Position numbers and translations under genes: made by a program
The notes under the pieces: model-generated
Seen by the model: only the letters and a program-made list of their open reading frames with translations
Told to the model about the DNA's origin: nothing
Databases searched by the model: none
From: DAOUBF01 sp034432795
Lineage (GTDB): Bacteria; Chloroflexota; Anaerolineae; DSLN01
Length of the DNA stretch: 14,482 bases
Assembly: GCA_034432795.1 (NCBI GenBank)
Contig: DAOUBF010000073.1
Span: 1 to 14,482, forward strand
Reading direction: 5' to 3'
In this document: piece by piece, positions 6,130 to 13,106 of the stretch
Numbering within the stretch: the stretch's first letter is position 1
How the letters are laid out: each line of letters starts with the position of its first letter

Positions 6130-7493
6130 CCGACTTCACCGCTATTGACCGCTATATCGTGGATCATCTGGATGAATCCCTGGCAGAACTGGTGCAACTC
6201 TGCGCCCAGCCGAGCGTCTCGGCGCAGGGGCTGGGCATTCGGGAATGCGCCGAACTGGTGGCGGACATGCTGCGGCGACGGGGCTTCCAGGTGGAGATCA
6301 TCGCCACTCAAGGTCACCCCATTGTCTATGCCGAGGCAGAGGGGAGCAGTGAGAAGACCCTGCTCCTTTACAACCATTACGATGTCCAGCCCCCCGAACC
6401 GCTGGAGCTATGGGACTCGCCACCCTTCCAGCCGACATTCCGCGATGGCAAGCTGTATGCGCGTGGCGTCAGCGACGATAAAGGCCACATTATGTGCCGC
6501 CTGGCCGCGCTAGACGCCTTGAAGGCGGTGACGGGCGCCTATCCCTGCCGCATCAAGTTCGTGATTGAGGGGGAGGAGGAGACCAGCAGCACCCACCTGG
6601 AGGCCTTTGTGCGCGAAAACGCCGGGAAGCTGCGGGCGGATGCCTGCATCTGGGAGTTCGGCGGCGTTAATTTTGAAGGCCGGCCCACCATGACCTTGGG
6701 GATGCGTGGCATCTGCTACGTTGAGCTGAGCGTGCAGACTGCGACGCAGGACGCCCACTCCGGCCTGGGCGGCTCCATCTTCCCCAACGCCGCCTGGCGG
6801 CTGGTGTGGGCGCTCAATTCGCTCAAGGGGCCGGATGAGCGCATCCGCATCCCCGGCTTCTACGATGCGGTCAGACCCCCCACACCACGGGACCTGGAGC
6901 TTCTGGCGGCCCTGCCCGACGACTCTGCCGAAATGCGCCAACGCTATGGGTTGAAAGGCTTCCTCAAAGGACTGAGCGGCGGTGTGGAATTACAACGCGC
7001 CCAGGTGTTTGAGCCGACCTGCACCATCTGCGGGCTGACGGCGGGCTATCAGGGGCCGGGGTCCAAGACAGTGCTGCCCGCCCGCGCCAGCGCCAAGGTG
7101 GACTTCCGCCTGGTGCCCGACCAGGACCCGGAGGACATCTTAAAGAAGCTGCGCCAGCACCTGGACGCGGAGGGCTTCTCCGACGTGGAGATCACCTACC
7201 TGGGCGGTGAGAAACCGGCGCGCACCGACCCCGATCACCCCTTTGTCCGGCTGGCGTTGGAGGCGGCCCGCGAGGCCTACGGCAAAGAGCCGGTCGTCGC
7301 CCCCATGAGCGGCGGCTCCGGCCCGAACCACGTGTTTATTGAGACCCTGAATGTGCCCATCGTCACTGCCGGGGTCAGCTACCCCGGCGCGCAGGCCCAC
7401 GCGCCCAACGAGAACCTGGTGCCCGAACACTTCATCAACGGCGTCAAGCACACGGCGCGGATTCTAGAATGGTTTGGGAGGGGTCGGGGTTAA
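6126..7493 (+). CDS. M20-family zinc dipeptidase/peptidase
   Basis: The 455-residue product is a cytosolic-type M20 metallopeptidase (no signal peptide), expected to cleave dipeptides or related amide substrates with two zinc ions. Metal and catalytic motifs are in order: YNHYDVQP with H84 and D86, RGVSDDKGH with D117/D118, IEGEEETSS with E150-E152, CIWEFGG with E177, and TQDAHSGLGG with H211, which begins the dimerisation/lid domain. The final zinc histidine lies near the end in AHAPNENL. Length and motif spacing are those of a complete enzyme. The start is GTG 6126, preceded by GAGGAG at 6114-6119 and overlapping the rsmD stop. It is the last gene of the operon; a weak hairpin (GGTG-CGGG-CACC, about 7500-7512) follows but has no T-run. 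Exact substrate is unknown. Confidence 0.93.
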   Translation: MTDFTAIDRYIVDHLDESLAELVQLCAQPSVSAQGLGIRECAELVADMLRRRGFQVEIIATQGHPIVYAEAEGSSEKTLLLYNHYDVQPPEPLELWDSPPFQPTFRDGKLYARGVSDDKGHIMCRLAALDALKAVTGAYPCRIKFVIEGEEETSSTHLEAFVRENAGKLRADACIWEFGGVNFEGRPTMTLGMRGICYVELSVQTATQDAHSGLGGSIFPNAAWRLVWALNSLKGPDERIRIPGFYDAVRPPTPRDLELLAALPDDSAEMRQRYGLKGFLKGLSGGVELQRAQVFEPTCTICGLTAGYQGPGSKTVLPARASAKVDFRLVPDQDPEDILKKLRQHLDAEGFSDVEITYLGGEKPARTDPDHPFVRLALEAAREAYGKEPVVAPMSGGSGPNHVFIETLNVPIVTAGVSYPGAQAHAPNENLVPEHFINGVKHTARILEWFGRGRG

Positions 7494-7559
7494 GGCGGGG
7501 GTGCGGGCACCAGAATAAAATCTGCTGTCAGGAAGTGGCGATCAAAAGCTGCGTTATAT
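7490..7559 (-). pseudogene. Possible tail of a VapC-like PIN-domain toxin
   Basis: On the minus strand, a short open stretch ending in TAA at 7490-7492 reads IYNAAFDRHFLTADFILVP. This resembles the FDRHF tail common in PIN-domain toxins. The frame is closed upstream by TGA, and a neighbouring frame (DVIMAARAM) could continue the similarity after one frameshift. No start or N-terminal part is present. It points away from the antitoxin remnant at 7602, so the two are not an ordinary operon. Tentative. Confidence 0.25.
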
Positions 7560-7601
7560 ATTCATCGCTCGTGCGGCCATAATCACATCCTCGTCATTAT
7601 A

Positions 7602-7817
7602 ATGAAAACATACACTTATATGGAAGCACGCCAAAAACTGGCATCGCTTTTAGAAGAAGCTGCATAGTATGGCGAAGTATGGATTAAGCGCCGCGACGGC
7701 CAGATGTTTATCATCAAGCCGCAAAAACGCCAGGGGTCGCCGCTGGATGTGAAGGGAGTCAGGTTGAACCTGAGCCGCGCAGAGATAATGCAAAGCGAGG
7801 GGCGGAGAAGGTTCTAA
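7602..7817 (+). pseudogene. Phd/YefM-family antitoxin interrupted by an in-frame TAG
   Basis: Reading from ATG 7602 gives MKTYTYMEARQKLASLLEEAA, then TAG at 7665-7667, then YGEVWIKRRDGQMFIIKP in the same frame to TAA at 7815-7817. The whole matches the usual ~70-residue layout of Phd/YefM antitoxins, which neutralise a partner toxin and bind the operon promoter. The reading frame is otherwise intact, so a single base change (for example CAG or AAG to TAG) would explain the break. No downstream ATG restores a useful product. A TATAAT at 7598-7603 overlaps the start. No toxin gene follows, as the next gene begins 23 bases on in the opposite direction. Probably a recent remnant of a lost toxin-antitoxin pair; a sequencing error is the other possibility. 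The rest of 7494-7840 holds only the PIN-like fragment. Confidence 0.7.
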
Positions 7818-7840
7818 GACCCTCTGCCAATACCAGGTTT

Positions 7841-8287
7841 TCAGTTCGCTCCCATCCTCACCAGGTTGTATAGCCCCCACAGCGCCGTCTCAAGGAAGGC
7901 CGCGCCCGCGAAGAGGTAAAGCTGGCTGAGCGGCGCACCCAACAGGAACAACACCAGGCCATAGGAGGCCGGCGCCGCGCCAAACATCAGGCCGATCAGC
8001 AGGGGCTGAAACTCCGGCCCCAGGCGTATGCCCAGAAAACCGGATTCGCGCTGGAGACTGGGCAGCGGGCGCCTTCGCAAAATCCAGGGCAATGCCCAGG
8101 TGTAGGCAAAACTGAACACAGTGATGACCACCAGGACATCCCGCAACGTGGGCAACCACGCGGGTGGCGGCAGCCGGACCGGCAGGCCGGTGACTTCCAC
8201 GATGAGCGCAGCGCCGGTGATCAGCAGCGTAGAGGCCAGGAACCACAGGATCAGGAGGATCTTCCTGGCCGTCGGATCGCGCAGCAT
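7841..8287 (-). CDS. Small four-helix membrane protein of unknown function
   Basis: The 148-residue protein is strongly hydrophobic, with helices at about 8-32 (ILLILWFLASTLLITGAALI), 48-71 (RDVLVVITVFSFAYTWALPW), 96-117 (LLIGLMFGAAPASYGLVLFLLG) and 121-141. A basic loop (ILRRRPLPSLQRES) between helices 2 and 3 suggests that this loop faces the cytoplasm. I do not recognise a family. The start chosen is ATG 8287, four bases after the stop of the secreted hydrolase; a TTG at 8356 would add 23 residues but overlap the hydrolase gene. A GAGGG lies only one base before the ATG, so translation probably depends on coupling with the upstream gene. Shared transcription suggests a common process, but none can be named. 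Confidence 0.75.
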   Translation of the reverse strand: MLRDPTARKILLILWFLASTLLITGAALIVEVTGLPVRLPPPAWLPTLRDVLVVITVFSFAYTWALPWILRRRPLPSLQRESGFLGIRLGPEFQPLLIGLMFGAAPASYGLVLFLLGAPLSQLYLFAGAAFLETALWGLYNLVRMGAN

Positions 8288-8291
8288 ACCC

Positions 8292-9518
8292 TCACGGGCG
8301 GCCAGGGGTTGGGCTGGCCGCCTGGTCAAATGCACCACGCGCCTGGCCAGGGTCAAATTGCTGTGGGATACCCTCCAATCGGCTGCCCGTCACCCGCAGC
8401 ACCAGCAGGCTGAACCCCGCCAGGACCTCGGCGGTGGTGAAATTACAGTGGCCATAGCGTCGGATGGGGATCACGTCCAGGTTGTCCAGGTGCCCCGCCG
8501 CAGCCACTTTACTATAGTACAGCACCATCTGCTGGAAGCGGACGATCTCGTCGCCCGTCGTGTGCATCACGACCAGCGGGATCGTCAGGGTGCCGGAGGT
8601 CTGGTAGTGTTCCAGTTCGGCCAGTGCAGCCGGGTCGGCGCTGAAGCGCTGGACCATGCGGTTGAGTCGCAGGTCATTGCTTGAGCCGCGATACCAGCGC
8701 AGGCGATTGCCGTAGGAGTTGCCGCCGAGCTTCTGGACGCCGTCGTTGGTAGCAAAGACATTGTACCAGAGCAGATTCAGCGTCGTGCTCACCACTGTGG
8801 CCGGGTCGGCGGGATCGGTGGCCGCGTTGGAGGTGGCCATCAGTTCAGCAGCCGCCTGCGGGTTGGCGTTCACAGCAGCCTGAATCGCCGGCGCGTAGAG
8901 GTCCTCCCAGTGGTCAATCACCTCCTGGGGGATGCTGATCGGGCTGGGGGGCAGGACACCGGGGAAGAAGTAATCAAACAGCACGCGGAAATCGCCCCAA
9001 TAGTCAATCTGACGCTTGAAGTCACCGTTCGGCCCACAGAGTGACAGCCCCCCGCTCACCAGGTCGGGCGACTGCTCCACCAGCAGCGTGGTCACGATGC
9101 CGCCCTCCGAGGCTCCGGTCAGGTAAATGTGATCGGGGGCACGACCGGCCACGCCCGGAAACAGCGCGATCAACTCGCGGATGTCGTCCACCCCCTGAAG
9201 GACGGCCAGCCCATTCGTGCGGTAGCTCGTCGTGGCGAAGGCAAAGCCCAGGCCGGTCACCAGGTCGGGTAGGTACGTGCCATCGGGCAGATACAGGTTT
9301 TGGAAGCCCAGCGGCTCGTTATACGCCGTGTAGCCATGCGCGAAGACAACCAGGTCGCCGTTCCAGAGCAGCCTGGGGATGCAGATCAGCCAGAGCGCGC
9401 CGCTGGGCTGCACCCCCTCCTGGCAGCGTGCGCCCGGCTCGGCCTGGGCCGGGGCCGCGGCGATGCCGCTCGTGGCCAGCAGTGCCACAAGCAGTGCCAG
9501 ACGCAGCCATGTTTTCAT
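8292..9518 (-). CDS. Secreted alpha/beta hydrolase
   Basis: This 408-residue protein begins with a Sec signal peptide (basic MKTWLR, hydrophobic core to residue ~20, likely cleavage after AQA at 26), so it acts outside the cytoplasm. The oxyanion-region motif is VVFAHGYTAYN (58-67). The nucleophile elbow is LTGASEGG with Ser137 (133-140). The probable acid is Asp323 in HTTGDEIVRF, and the probable catalytic histidine is His357 in RYGHCNF. A lid or insert region with Trp and Pro residues spans about 170-300. Substrate is unknown; esterase, depolymerase or peptidase activity are all possible. The start is ATG 9518, supported by GGGAGGT five bases upstream; an in-frame ATG at 9554 would put 12 residues before the signal peptide. 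The next gene encodes a small membrane protein four bases downstream. Confidence 0.88.
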   Translation of the reverse strand: MKTWLRLALLVALLATSGIAAAPAQAEPGARCQEGVQPSGALWLICIPRLLWNGDLVVFAHGYTAYNEPLGFQNLYLPDGTYLPDLVTGLGFAFATTSYRTNGLAVLQGVDDIRELIALFPGVAGRAPDHIYLTGASEGGIVTTLLVEQSPDLVSGGLSLCGPNGDFKRQIDYWGDFRVLFDYFFPGVLPPSPISIPQEVIDHWEDLYAPAIQAAVNANPQAAAELMATSNAATDPADPATVVSTTLNLLWYNVFATNDGVQKLGGNSYGNRLRWYRGSSNDLRLNRMVQRFSADPAALAELEHYQTSGTLTIPLVVMHTTGDEIVRFQQMVLYYSKVAAAGHLDNLDVIPIRRYGHCNFTTAEVLAGFSLLVLRVTGSRLEGIPQQFDPGQARGAFDQAASPTPGRP

Positions 9519-9619
9519 CGTGACCTCCCTCGTAGAATATTGAACATCGGGCATCTGAGCGCCGCACCGTCAACGGTGGAGTCCCCGGACATCCTCTGTG
9601 GGCAACAGAGCCACAGGGC

Positions 9620-10684
9620 CTATACCAGCCGGGCCAGCCGTTCTTTCAACTGGGCGATAGGAGGGACCGGCGTGGGGTCCACGCCGTAGCACATCGCCAG
9701 ATAGTAGCTGGTGTAATCACCGAAGTGCAGCACCGAGAGCATCTGGGCCAGCGGGCTTTCACCGCGCCCCTTGATCACATCCACCGCGATGCCCTGCTGC
9801 ATCAGAATTTCGCGCGTGATGGTGTGGCGCTGCTGGATCCGCGGATGGTCCAACGCCGAGGTCAACTGGATGACCGCCACCCGCGTCATCAGTTCCTCTG
9901 GAAAGCCGATGCCGCAGATGGCGTTGTGGTTCAGTTCGGGCATGACCTCAAAGTGGCTCCAGGCTTTGGCATTCTCGTTGAACTGGCCTTTCCAACGTCG
10001 CGCCACCGGCGCCATATAGCCGCCGCCGTAGATCACCGGGATGCGCTGCACAAGCTGGCCCGCCAGCCGCTTGGCCGGGTTGCGCACCACCGGCACATCG
10101 GCGTGGATCTCCGCCTGGCGCGCTTTCATCACGCTGATGGCTTCATCCAGGTCATCCGCCTGGTCGCGCAGCAAGCCCAGGCGGCACACCACGGCCACAA
10201 GCGAGAGGAAGGCATAGCCGACCGCGGCGCGGGGCTGCGAGCGGTAGGGAATATGCAGCACAGGGGCGCCATAGTCATGAGCCAGCTCGGCCAGACGCCC
10301 GCCGGTGGTAAGCGCCAGAAGCTGGCAGCCCCGCTCATGCGCCTGCTGGAAGACGCTCAGCGTCTCCTCGGTGTCGCCGGAATAGCTGGAGCCGATGACC
10401 AGCGTCTCCGCGCCCCTGGCAAACGCGGGCAGGTCGTAGTCGCGGACAACGCTGATCGGGACGGGGCACTCCGGCGCGGCCAACGCCTGGAGCAGCGCGC
10501 CTCCGATGGCCGACCCCCCCATACCGGCGATGACGATATGGCGGATCGCAGAGGGCCGGAGAGGGAGGTCGGTGTTTTGGGCCTGGTCCCAGGCATCGCG
10601 GCATTGCTGCGGCAGCCCGGCGATATGGCCGAGCATGTCCTCGGTGTCAATCTGGCGAAAGGTATTCAGGTCATCCAGGTTCAT
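9620..10684 (-). CDS. Bifunctional phosphoglucose/phosphomannose isomerase (SIS domain)
   Basis: The 354-residue cytosolic enzyme interconverts glucose-6-phosphate or mannose-6-phosphate with fructose-6-phosphate, linking glycolysis or gluconeogenesis to sugar-nucleotide supply. Phosphate-binding SIS motifs are AGMGGSAIGG (53-62) and GSSYSGDTEET (98-108). PRAAVGY (151-157) and NENAKAWSHFEVMPELNHN (236-254) are hallmarks of the archaeal-type PGI/PMI family. Glu237 and His253 are likely catalytic, since the family uses a Glu and a His sixteen residues apart. It is distinct in sequence from the classical Pgi enzyme. It may feed the surface-glycan genes at the left of the window, although it is not in their operon. 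The ATG lies 8 bases after a good -10 box, so the transcript is probably leaderless. It is divergent from the TPR gene at 10778. Confidence 0.93.
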   Translation of the reverse strand: MNLDDLNTFRQIDTEDMLGHIAGLPQQCRDAWDQAQNTDLPLRPSAIRHIVIAGMGGSAIGGALLQALAAPECPVPISVVRDYDLPAFARGAETLVIGSSYSGDTEETLSVFQQAHERGCQLLALTTGGRLAELAHDYGAPVLHIPYRSQPRAAVGYAFLSLVAVVCRLGLLRDQADDLDEAISVMKARQAEIHADVPVVRNPAKRLAGQLVQRIPVIYGGGYMAPVARRWKGQFNENAKAWSHFEVMPELNHNAICGIGFPEELMTRVAVIQLTSALDHPRIQQRHTITREILMQQGIAVDVIKGRGESPLAQMLSVLHFGDYTSYYLAMCYGVDPTPVPPIAQLKERLARLV

Positions 10685-10692
10685 AGCCGCCC

Positions 10693-10721
10693 ATTTTATC
10701 CCCTGTCGCCAGCAGGCGCAA
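10693..10721 (-). promoter_or_regulatory. Probable promoter giving a leaderless isomerase transcript
   Basis: On the minus strand, TTGCGC (10716-10721) and TAAAAT (10693-10698) are separated by 17 bases. The -10 box ends 8 bases before the ATG at 10684, so transcription would begin at or within two bases of the start codon. Confidence 0.55.
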
Positions 10722-10764
10722 GCGGCGGCAGAATCACGCAGTAGCCTCCTATCGCCTGCTGTGC

Positions 10765-10770
10765 TATAGT
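10765..10770 (+). promoter_or_regulatory. -10 box (TATAGT) for the divergent TPR gene, probably leaderless
   Basis: TATAGT ends 7 bases before ATG 10778, the spacing expected when the start codon itself is the first transcribed base. No Shine-Dalgarno sequence is present and no good -35 was found. Confidence 0.5.
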
Positions 10771-10777
10771 ACCCTGC

Positions 10778-11266
10778 ATGGCCCCGACGGACGACGACAT
10801 CCAGGCTGCCTGGAAGCTGTTTCAGAAAGCCTACGCCCTACACATGCGTGGCGAGTTGGCCGACGCCATTCAGGCTTACAAAGCCTCCATCGCCCACTAC
10901 CCGACCGCCGAGGCCCACACCTTTCTGGGCTGGGCCTATAGCCTGCTGGGGCTATATGAACAGGCCATCGCCGAATGCCACAAGGCCATCGCCATTGACC
11001 CGACCTTCGGCAACCCCTATAACGACATCGGCGCCTATCTCATTGAATTGGGCCGTTGGGACGAGGCCATCCCCTGGCTGGAGAAGGCCATCCAGGCGCC
11101 GCGCTACCAGGCGCGCGCTTTTCCTCATATGAACCTGGGACGGGTGTACGAACACAAAGGGGAATGGCTGAAGGCATTACACTTCTATCGCCAGGCGCTG
11201 GCCCTCCAACCGAACTACCGCCTGGCTCGCGAGGCCTATTACACCCTCTTGGGGAAACTCAACTGA
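10778..11266 (+). CDS. TPR-repeat protein (162 residues)
   Basis: The soluble protein is composed of about four tetratricopeptide repeats: residues ~11-40 (KLFQKAYALHMRGELADAIQAYKASI), 44-75 (AHTFLGWAYSLLGLYEQAIAECHKAIAIDP), 78-108 (NPYNDIGAYLIELGRWDEAIPWLEKAIQ) and 115-150 (HMNLGRVYEHKGEWLKALHFYRQALALQP). No signal peptide, membrane helix or catalytic domain is visible. It is presumably a cytoplasmic scaffold with an unknown partner. The start is the ATG 7 bases after TATAGT, without a ribosome site. It diverges from the isomerase gene and converges on the zinc-ribbon gene, with 5 bases between the two stops. It is larger than the TPR protein at 4135 and is not an obvious duplicate of it. 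Confidence 0.9.
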   Translation: MAPTDDDIQAAWKLFQKAYALHMRGELADAIQAYKASIAHYPTAEAHTFLGWAYSLLGLYEQAIAECHKAIAIDPTFGNPYNDIGAYLIELGRWDEAIPWLEKAIQAPRYQARAFPHMNLGRVYEHKGEWLKALHFYRQALALQPNYRLAREAYYTLLGKLN

Positions 11267-11271
11267 AGGCT

Positions 11272-11568
11272 TCAATCCCACTTTCCTGTGGCCTCAAACC
11301 GGAGCGCCTTTGTCCCACAGCGCGGGCAGGGGTAAACGCCAAGCGGCAAATCGCTGGTGCGGGCGCCCGGCAGGCGCTGAAGCGGGCCGCCACAGCGAGA
11401 GCACACCGCCTCGCCGGCGTCCAATTCCTCTGTGGCCCGCGACATCACCATCCCATCCGTCGTGCAGACAACGACCTCATTGCGCTCCCGCGACCGCCCC
11501 GCCCCTAAAAACAGGGGTTTGGAGCGGTAACCGCACTGGGAACAGACGGCAACAGCGACGACCCCCAT
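11272..11568 (-). CDS. Small zinc-ribbon protein of unknown function
   Basis: The 98-residue product has three CxxC pairs: CSQC (9-12), CSRC (56-59) and CPRC (81-84), plus a single Cys at 35. The C-terminal two pairs fit a rubredoxin-like or zinc-ribbon fold, and the N-terminal CSQCGYRS looks like half of another. Such proteins bind nucleic acids or protein partners, or serve as structural zinc proteins; no further family is recognised. The start is ATG 11568 with a G-rich upstream stretch (GGGGGGAAAGG). It lies 24 bases downstream of the stop of the sortase-like protein gene on the same strand, so it may be the last gene of that transcript. Confidence 0.75.
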   Translation of the reverse strand: MGVVAVAVCSQCGYRSKPLFLGAGRSRERNEVVVCTTDGMVMSRATEELDAGEAVCSRCGGPLQRLPGARTSDLPLGVYPCPRCGTKALRFEATGKWD

Positions 11569-11592
11569 CCTTTCCCCCCATCTCCGGTTCTC

Positions 11593-13020
11593 TCAGCGCA
11601 AGCGGGCGAGCTGGAAGCGATAGCCGAGCACAGTCAACAGTGCTGTATCCGCCGGTGGCCGCTCAAACGTTAATACCACCTGGAGTGTTCCCCCTGGCGC
11701 AATCGTCCAGGGCGGCGGCGGCAGCGCCTCCCGCAATCCCAGCGGTATCCCCTCCGCTGTGAGGGACACATCGCCCTCATTTACCGCAATCGCATCCTGG
11801 CCCGGATTACCGATCATGACGCGGACGCTAACGCCCGTCCCATCCGGTGTGATCTCCGCCGCTGTCACCAACACCTGGGCCTGGGGCGGCGCGGGCGGTG
11901 GGGCCGCCTGCACTGGAAGCTGCACCCGCGCCACCTCCTCCGACCCCGCCTGAGGGTGAAACTCCCAGGTCACCGGCCCAGGCAACGCCTCCGGTACCAG
12001 GAACCCCGATGTGGCCTGGGCAGGTACGCCTGGCTGAAGCAGCGGCGGCAACGGCCCTAGCCCTTGCAGGCTCGCCGGAATGGACAGATTATACCGGGTA
12101 CCATTCGCGTCAATCAACAGCATCTGGAACGCGGACGTATCCAGCGGCGCCTCGCTCAGGTTCTCAATCTCAAAATTGACCAGGTAATAGGCGAAGCCCT
12201 CCAGCAGATTGGGCAACGGGCCGCGTCGGAGTTCGCCGGATTGCACCGTCACCCGCACCGGCCCGACCTCTATAGGCACGCCCACCCCCTCGCCCACGCC
12301 ACCGCCGACCTCGGTTTCAGCCTCGGCGTTGTAATCTCCCCGCGCGACGAGGCGATCCTCACCCCGCTCCCCTAATAGCACCAGCGTCACGCCAGGCGCC
12401 CGCTGGTCAAACAAGGACACATCGTCCAGCGGCACGCGCATCCGCTCGCGGAAGGTGAAATGCAACTCTCGGCCATTGGAGAGGTGCACCACAATGGGAT
12501 CGCCCTCCAGGAGCGACTCCAGCAGTTCCACATTGGCCCGGTTCCCCGCGTCCAGGCCGAAGATGTAGTTGATCAGCGTGCCATACACCCAGGCCGCCTG
12601 ATCGCTGCGCTTGGGGTCGTAGGGCCAGGTGCCGCCTTCCTGCACCCGGATGCTATACACGCCCAGGCTCTGATCCTTAACCGTTAGGGTCACCGGCTGC
12701 ACCGGCGGCACCGTCACGCTGGGGTCGCCGAACACGAGCGGCTCCCCGACCGGCGTCTCCACTACGGGCGGCCCGCCTTCGGGTGGGCGCGGCCCCTCCG
12801 TCTCGCGCAGCAGGATGGAAAGCCCATACAGGCCGACGGCGACAACCGCCAACATGCCCACCGCAAACGCAATCACCAACAGATTACGTGTGGCCGGGTC
12901 GCCGCGCTCCAGCCTCCGGCGCAGCCGCTCAATCAACGACGGGGCGCGTGGCTGAACGTCAATGGTAAACTGCTCTTCCGGCTCATCGCTCGGAAACGAG
13001 ACCGAATCCCGTCTGTACAC
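11593..13020 (-). CDS. Membrane-anchored surface protein with a sortase-like, cysteine-free domain
   Basis: The 475-residue protein has a charged N-terminus (1-45, with RLRRRLER), one membrane helix (about 46-71), a proline-rich spacer (73-95) and a large extracytoplasmic part. Residues ~105-235 follow the order of a sortase fold: VKDQSLGVYSIRV, AAWVYGTLINYIFGL, LLEGDPIVVHLSNG, LHFTFRERMRVPLDD, then GVTLVLLGERGEDRLVARG. In active sortases the TLxTC motif precedes an essential Arg; here TLVLL (212-216) has no Cys while Arg223 (DRLVARG) is kept. The whole protein contains no cysteine. The C-terminal half has two beta-rich modules (about 250-365 and 385-475), the first like DUF4352 domains. The start is GTG 13020, with GGAG upstream. 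It lies 86 bases downstream of the PPC-protein gene, separated by a large palindrome. The sortase relationship is inferred by eye. Confidence 0.7.
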   Translation of the reverse strand: MYRRDSVSFPSDEPEEQFTIDVQPRAPSLIERLRRRLERGDPATRNLLVIAFAVGMLAVVAVGLYGLSILLRETEGPRPPEGGPPVVETPVGEPLVFGDPSVTVPPVQPVTLTVKDQSLGVYSIRVQEGGTWPYDPKRSDQAAWVYGTLINYIFGLDAGNRANVELLESLLEGDPIVVHLSNGRELHFTFRERMRVPLDDVSLFDQRAPGVTLVLLGERGEDRLVARGDYNAEAETEVGGGVGEGVGVPIEVGPVRVTVQSGELRRGPLPNLLEGFAYYLVNFEIENLSEAPLDTSAFQMLLIDANGTRYNLSIPASLQGLGPLPPLLQPGVPAQATSGFLVPEALPGPVTWEFHPQAGSEEVARVQLPVQAAPPPAPPQAQVLVTAAEITPDGTGVSVRVMIGNPGQDAIAVNEGDVSLTAEGIPLGLREALPPPPWTIAPGGTLQVVLTFERPPADTALLTVLGYRFQLARLR

Positions 13021-13035
13021 GAATCTCCGCTCTCT

Positions 13036-13094
13036 CCCTCACCTCCCTTCGCCCCCTCTCCCGAAGCTTCGGGAGAGGGGGTTGGGGGTGAGGG
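13036..13094. repeat. Large palindromic element between two surface-protein genes
   Basis: The core at 13052-13081 is a perfect 30-base palindrome centred on GAAGCTTC, with C- and G-rich outer parts. Outer arms CCCTCAC (13036-13042) and GTGAGGG (13088-13094) extend it. It fits the type of CCCTCTCCC-rich intergenic repeat spread through many bacterial genomes. Transcribed, it would form a very stable stem between the stop at 13107 and the start at 13020, and could terminate, attenuate or protect mRNA. There is no T-run. Confidence 0.8.
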
Positions 13095-13106
13095 CTTCTC
13101 TCTCCA

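Noticed and set aside
7498..7513. GC-rich hairpin after the M20 peptidase gene as a terminator.
   Set aside because: A 4-bp stem without T-run is too weak to support.
9580..9610. Small hairpin CTCTGT/ACAGAG just after the isomerase stop (minus strand) as a terminator.
   Set aside because: The stem is only 6 bp and there is no T-run, so it cannot be called a rho-independent terminator.
9725..10744. 339-codon plus-strand frame opposite the isomerase gene.
   Set aside because: The minus-strand isomerase has a full set of family motifs; the plus-strand translation is a His/Arg/Gly-rich shadow.
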